NCBI RefSeq assembly: GCF_965233615.1
Contig: NZ_OZ247495.1
Source of the DNA: Pelagibius sp028280305
Lineage (GTDB): Bacteria > Pseudomonadota > Alphaproteobacteria > Kiloniellales > Kiloniellaceae
Strand: one strand, 5' to 3'
Length of the DNA stretch: 64,000 nucleotides
A model generated the notes under the pieces. It was not told where the DNA came from. It saw nothing but the letters and a program-made list of their open reading frames with translations, and searched no databases. Positions 61,046 to 64,000 of the stretch are shown here, in pieces (position 1 is the first letter of the stretch; every line of letters begins with the position of its first letter). Both the position numbers and the translations under genes were made by a program.

Positions 61046-62608
61046 ATGAGAACATTTCCATGCGATGAAGGCGTCATTCTGGGCGGTGGTGATCCGACCC
61101 CCTGCCGCCGCAACGCCCGCCCGGTCGTCTTGCTGGTGACCATCCTCGGCTCAAGCCTGGCATTCATCGACGGTACCGTCGTGACGGTGGCACTGCCGGT
61201 GATCGGCAGCGAGTTCGGCGGTTCTCTCAACCTCATGCAGTGGGTTGTGAATGCCTACGCCCTGCTGCTGGCGGCCTTGCTGCTGATCGGGGGGGCGGCG
61301 GGCGACCTCTATGGCCGGCGGCGGGTCTTCAACACAGGGGTCGCGATCTTCGCGCTGGCCTCCCTCTGGTGCGGGCTGGCGGAGACGGCGCAGCAACTGG
61401 TCGCGGCGCGGGCCCTGCAAGGCCTGGGCGCCGCCTTTCTGGTGCCGAACAGTCTGGCGATCATCTCCGCCGCCTTTCCGGAATCCGAGCGTGGCCGGGC
61501 CATCGGCACCTGGGCCGGGTTCTCCGCCATTGCCGCAGCCCTGGGGCCGATCCTCGGCGGCTGGCTTGTCGATCTCGGCTCCTGGCGCCTTGTTTTCCTG
61601 ATCAACCTGCCGGTCGCGGCGCTGACCCTGGGGCTGTCCTTCTGGCGGGTCCCGGAATCGCGGGACGCCACGGCGGGCCGCCGCATGGACTGGGCCGGTG
61701 CGGTTCTGGCGGTTCTGGCGCTCGCAGCGCTGACATACAGCCTGACCGGCCTGGGCGAGGGGGGATCGCTGCCCCAGAGGATGCTGTTGCTCATCGGCCT
61801 TGGCGGACTGGCGGTGCTGTTGGTGTTTCTCTGGGTGGAGGCGCGCAGCAACGATCCGATGCTGCCTTTGGCCCTGTTTCGCTCGATGGCTTTCAGCGGG
61901 GCCAACCTGCTGACGTTGTTTCTCTACTTCGCGCTTTCGGGGGTGTTGTTCTTCCTGCCCATCACGATGATCGAGGCGCACGGCTATTCGGCGACCCTGG
62001 CAGGGGCGGCTTTTCTGCCGTTCACCCTTGTGATGGCCTTCATGTCGCGCTGGGCCGGCGGCCTGCTCGACCGCTTCGGCGCGCGCCTGCCGTTGACGAT
62101 TGGTCCGCTGATCGCCGCCATCGGCTTTCTGCTGTTCATACCGCCGGAGCCGGGGGCGCCCTTTTGGCTTTCCGTAGTCCCGGCGATGCTGGTTCTGGGG
62201 CTCGGCATGGCGGTGACGGTCGCGCCGCTTTCCACCGTCGTGATGAACGCGCTCTCCGCCGAGCAGTCGGGCCTTGCCTCAGGCGTCAACAATGCGGTTT
62301 CGCGACTCTCGGGGCTCCTGGCGGTCGCCGGTCTGGGTGTGGTCGCGGCGGTGGTCTTCGACCGCAGCCTCATCGATCTGCTGGCGCTGCCGGAGGCCGC
62401 CGTCCTGCCAGACCTGCGCTACGGCCGCGATCTTGAGGCGATGAACCTGCTGGGACCCGGCGCCGCTGAACTGGAGGCGGCGGTCCGCAGCGCCATGCTG
62501 CAGTCGTTTCGTGCCGTCGCTCTCATCGGCGCCGCGCTGGCGGTGCTGAGCGCTCTCTGCGGCTTTTTCCTGATGCCCCGCCGGGCCCTGCGGTCGGAAC
62601 AGGCGTGA
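61046..62608 (+). CDS. DHA2 family MFS exporter (EmrB/QacA type)
   Basis: Fourteen-span drug/H+ antiporter, 520 residues. It begins LVTILGSSLAFIDGTVVTVA in span 1 (motif D1-like), then GAAGDLYGRRRVFNTGVAIF (motif A), ALQGLGAAFLVPNSLAIISA (motif B) and GPILGGWLVDLGSWRLVFLI (motif C). No MFP adaptor is adjacent, unlike EmrAB. The cytoplasmic N-terminus of about 24 residues contains two cysteines. Divergent from the Bcr-type gene and convergent with the patatin gene (10 bp apart). Confidence 0.88.
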   Translation: MRTFPCDEGVILGGGDPTPCRRNARPVVLLVTILGSSLAFIDGTVVTVALPVIGSEFGGSLNLMQWVVNAYALLLAALLLIGGAAGDLYGRRRVFNTGVAIFALASLWCGLAETAQQLVAARALQGLGAAFLVPNSLAIISAAFPESERGRAIGTWAGFSAIAAALGPILGGWLVDLGSWRLVFLINLPVAALTLGLSFWRVPESRDATAGRRMDWAGAVLAVLALAALTYSLTGLGEGGSLPQRMLLLIGLGGLAVLLVFLWVEARSNDPMLPLALFRSMAFSGANLLTLFLYFALSGVLFFLPITMIEAHGYSATLAGAAFLPFTLVMAFMSRWAGGLLDRFGARLPLTIGPLIAAIGFLLFIPPEPGAPFWLSVVPAMLVLGLGMAVTVAPLSTVVMNALSAEQSGLASGVNNAVSRLSGLLAVAGLGVVAAVVFDRSLIDLLALPEAAVLPDLRYGRDLEAMNLLGPGAAELEAAVRSAMLQSFRAVALIGAALAVLSALCGFFLMPRRALRSEQA

Positions 62609-62618
62609 GGCGGCAGGC

Positions 62619-63686
62619 CTAGAGGTACATCGTCTCGATGTCAGCGGTGGAGCGCGCGCCGATATCGGCTCGATGAGCCGCCAACCAGTCATCGGTGCGT
62701 TCGTAGCCGACATCGCGGAGGTGGCAAAGAAAATCCCAGTCGGCGTTGAGCTTCGAAGAGAACCCAGGGTCCTGCATCACGTCTTCGGCGTCCACCACAT
62801 GCATGTTCAGGCGCTTCAGACGACCCTCGTCGTCAAAGCCGCCGTCAATCAGCTTGGTGACGAAATCGATGGCGCGCATCTCGCGCATCAGTCCGGCGTT
62901 GAAGGTGATGGTGTTCAGCCGGTCGATGATCTCCTGCGCCGAGGTGGGTGTTTTCTCGATGTTGATCGGGTTGATCTGAACCAGCAGAACGTCGCGGCAC
63001 TCGGTGCCGTAGATCAGGGGATAGATTGCCGGGTTGCCCATGAAGCCGCCGTCCCAATAGGCCTCGCCGTCGATCTCCACGGCTTTATGAAGATAGGGCA
63101 GGCAGGCCGAGGCCATGACGGCATCCAGGCTCATCTCCGCCAGCTCGAAGATCTTGATGCGTCCGCGGCGGACGTTGGTGGCGGAGACGAAGAGCTTCAC
63201 CGCTTCGCAATGCCGCAGCCGTTCGAAGTCGACGAACTCGTGGATCGTGTCGCGCAGCGGATTGACGTCGAAAAAATTGAACTGATAGGGCGAAAAGACG
63301 CGGGACAGGGTATCGACCATCCAGTAGCCGGGCGTGTAGTTCATATTGCCCAGCCCGGTCATGCGGTCCAGGAGGCTGGGCTGCATCGGCGTCAGAGCGG
63401 CGATCTCGGAGATCCTGCGCCAGACGGCAGAGAGCATCTCCCTTGCACCTTCACGGCCCCCGACCGTCAAGCCATAGGCCATGACGGCGCCGTTGACCGC
63501 GCCGGCACTGGCCCCGGTGACGCCCTCCACAGCGATTTTGTCGTCCGCCAGCAGCCGGTCCAGGACGCCCCAGGTCAGCGCGCCATGCGCGCTGCCGCCC
63601 TGCAGCGCCAGGTTCAGGTGTTTCACGCCCGGCCCCCTGGGCCAGGCGTCGCTGCAATCGGCGCCTGCCTCTTTCGCCTTTGCCAT
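62619..63686 (-). CDS. Patatin-like phospholipase
   Basis: Ser-Asp dyad acyl hydrolase of 355 residues from MAKAKEAGAD. The oxyanion loop is NLALQGGSAHGALTWGVLD, the nucleophile elbow GASAGAVNGAVMAYG (GxSxG) and the Asp in WDGGFMGNPAIYPLI (DGG). All catalytic parts are present. The short N-terminal part has no signal peptide, so it is cytoplasmic or membrane-associated. A frame reaches 63758, but ATG 63686 better fits the family. Proteins of this type occur near PHA and lipid genes in alphaproteobacteria, without established substrate. Confidence 0.85.
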   Translation of the reverse strand: MAKAKEAGADCSDAWPRGPGVKHLNLALQGGSAHGALTWGVLDRLLADDKIAVEGVTGASAGAVNGAVMAYGLTVGGREGAREMLSAVWRRISEIAALTPMQPSLLDRMTGLGNMNYTPGYWMVDTLSRVFSPYQFNFFDVNPLRDTIHEFVDFERLRHCEAVKLFVSATNVRRGRIKIFELAEMSLDAVMASACLPYLHKAVEIDGEAYWDGGFMGNPAIYPLIYGTECRDVLLVQINPINIEKTPTSAQEIIDRLNTITFNAGLMREMRAIDFVTKLIDGGFDDEGRLKRLNMHVVDAEDVMQDPGFSSKLNADWDFLCHLRDVGYERTDDWLAAHRADIGARSTADIETMYL

Positions 63687-63788
63687 CGCCGCCTTGTTGC
63701 CTCTTGGTCGTCCTTTGCCGCTGCCGGTCCAGCTTACTGTTGCGGCGCTGCATCGCAAAGGGCAGAGTCCCTGTTGAAAGCAGCGCTA

Positions 63789-63870
63789 GATCGAAGCATG
63801 TTTTGACGGAACCACTTTCTGGTTGCGTAAAAACATGTGAATCCGATCGGCATCAAATAGTTGGGGCAGA
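63789..63870. repeat. Dispersed palindromic repeat, copy 2
   Basis: Same 82-bp element as at 2412-2493, 69/82 identical and in the same orientation, after CTAGATCG. The stem arms CATGTTTT and AAAACATG are kept, but GGAACCACTT now pairs less well with GGTTGCG. This copy lies upstream of the patatin gene, so its role need not be termination. Confidence 0.72.
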
Positions 63871-63891
63871 ACTGCCGATGGTTTATGCGTG

Positions 63892-64000
63892 ATGGCCGGC
63901 GGCGGCATCGACTTCCACACAGAGAATTGGCTGGCCCGACACTGGCTGCGCCTGCGTCAGCGCGCCGGGACTTTCGGTGAGGGCCAGCGGATGATGATCG
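63892..64000 (+). CDS. Possible 5' end of a rightward gene, cut by window edge
   Basis: An ATG-started open frame (MAGGGIDFHTENWLARHWLR) that reaches the window end with no stop. GC content by codon position (third about 83%, first 68%, second 50%) is what real genes here show. The opposite strand also has a stop-free run ending at TAA 63885-63887 (GQPILCVEVDAAAGHHA), so the coding strand is not certain. No good ribosome site precedes the ATG. Function unknown. Confidence 0.4.
   Translation, partial: MAGGGIDFHTENWLARHWLRLRQRAGTFGEGQRMMI

Overview
The window is GC-rich and densely coded, with GC-biased third codon positions. It reads as chromosome of a free-living alphaproteobacterium. C4-type 5-aminolevulinate synthase (HemA), the division-site ATPase MipZ, a fabI-aroC pair near pdxH and cbpA, and a DUF2927 lipoprotein all point there. 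I would guess a Rhodospirillales-like lineage, but no rRNA is present to confirm it.

Layout. 1-10 kb: MATE exporter-tlyA, sppA, rlmD and fabI-aroC. An IS427-group IS5 element and an IS630 element, both with apparently functional frameshifted transposases, sit between convergent gene pairs next to palindromic repeats. 10-18 kb: YihY-type membrane protein, the cbpA-cbpM co-chaperone pair, a surface lipoprotein, pdxH-CDF exporter, a universal stress protein, two small conserved genes, an SDR and a PadR-like regulator. 18-25 kb: a polyamine-type binding protein, hemA, a class III aminotransferase, an ABC exporter and a DUF2927 lipoprotein. 25-34 kb: a complete dipeptide-type ABC uptake operon bracketed by an amidohydrolase and an M20 amidase. 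34-36.5 kb: a LysR regulator missing half of its effector domain, divergent from an ATC-hydrolase-family gene, then a rhomboid protease. 36.6-41.2 kb: a six-gene cluster of an unrecognised protein, a KAS III-like enzyme, an acyl carrier protein, a DltD-like SGNH protein, an MBOAT acyltransferase and a 53-residue DltX-like microprotein. 41.5-50 kb: a CheB-CheR-histidine kinase fusion, a peptide ABC system without ATPases and a TAXI-type binding protein. 50-53 kb: hemerythrin, PHB depolymerase and a PmtA-like methyltransferase. 53-58.5 kb: a ParA-like ATPase, a large SPOR protein, MipZ and a hypothetical protein. 58.7-64 kb: pyrE, two MFS exporters, a patatin and a second palindromic repeat copy.

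Most notable system: 36623-41170 resembles a D-alanylation (Dlt) export pathway rebuilt in a Gram-negative. Carrier protein, MBOAT, SGNH partner and microprotein are all there, but the DltA amino-acid ligase is replaced by a ketoacyl synthase III homologue and an unknown protein. The likely product is a fatty or short-chain acyl modification of an extracytoplasmic polymer rather than a D-alanyl ester.

Second theme: TTGAY-N4-RTCAA (FNR/FixK-type) sites lie upstream of hemA, the universal stress protein and hemerythrin. This suggests shared control by low oxygen. No CRISPR array, tRNA or rRNA gene was found.
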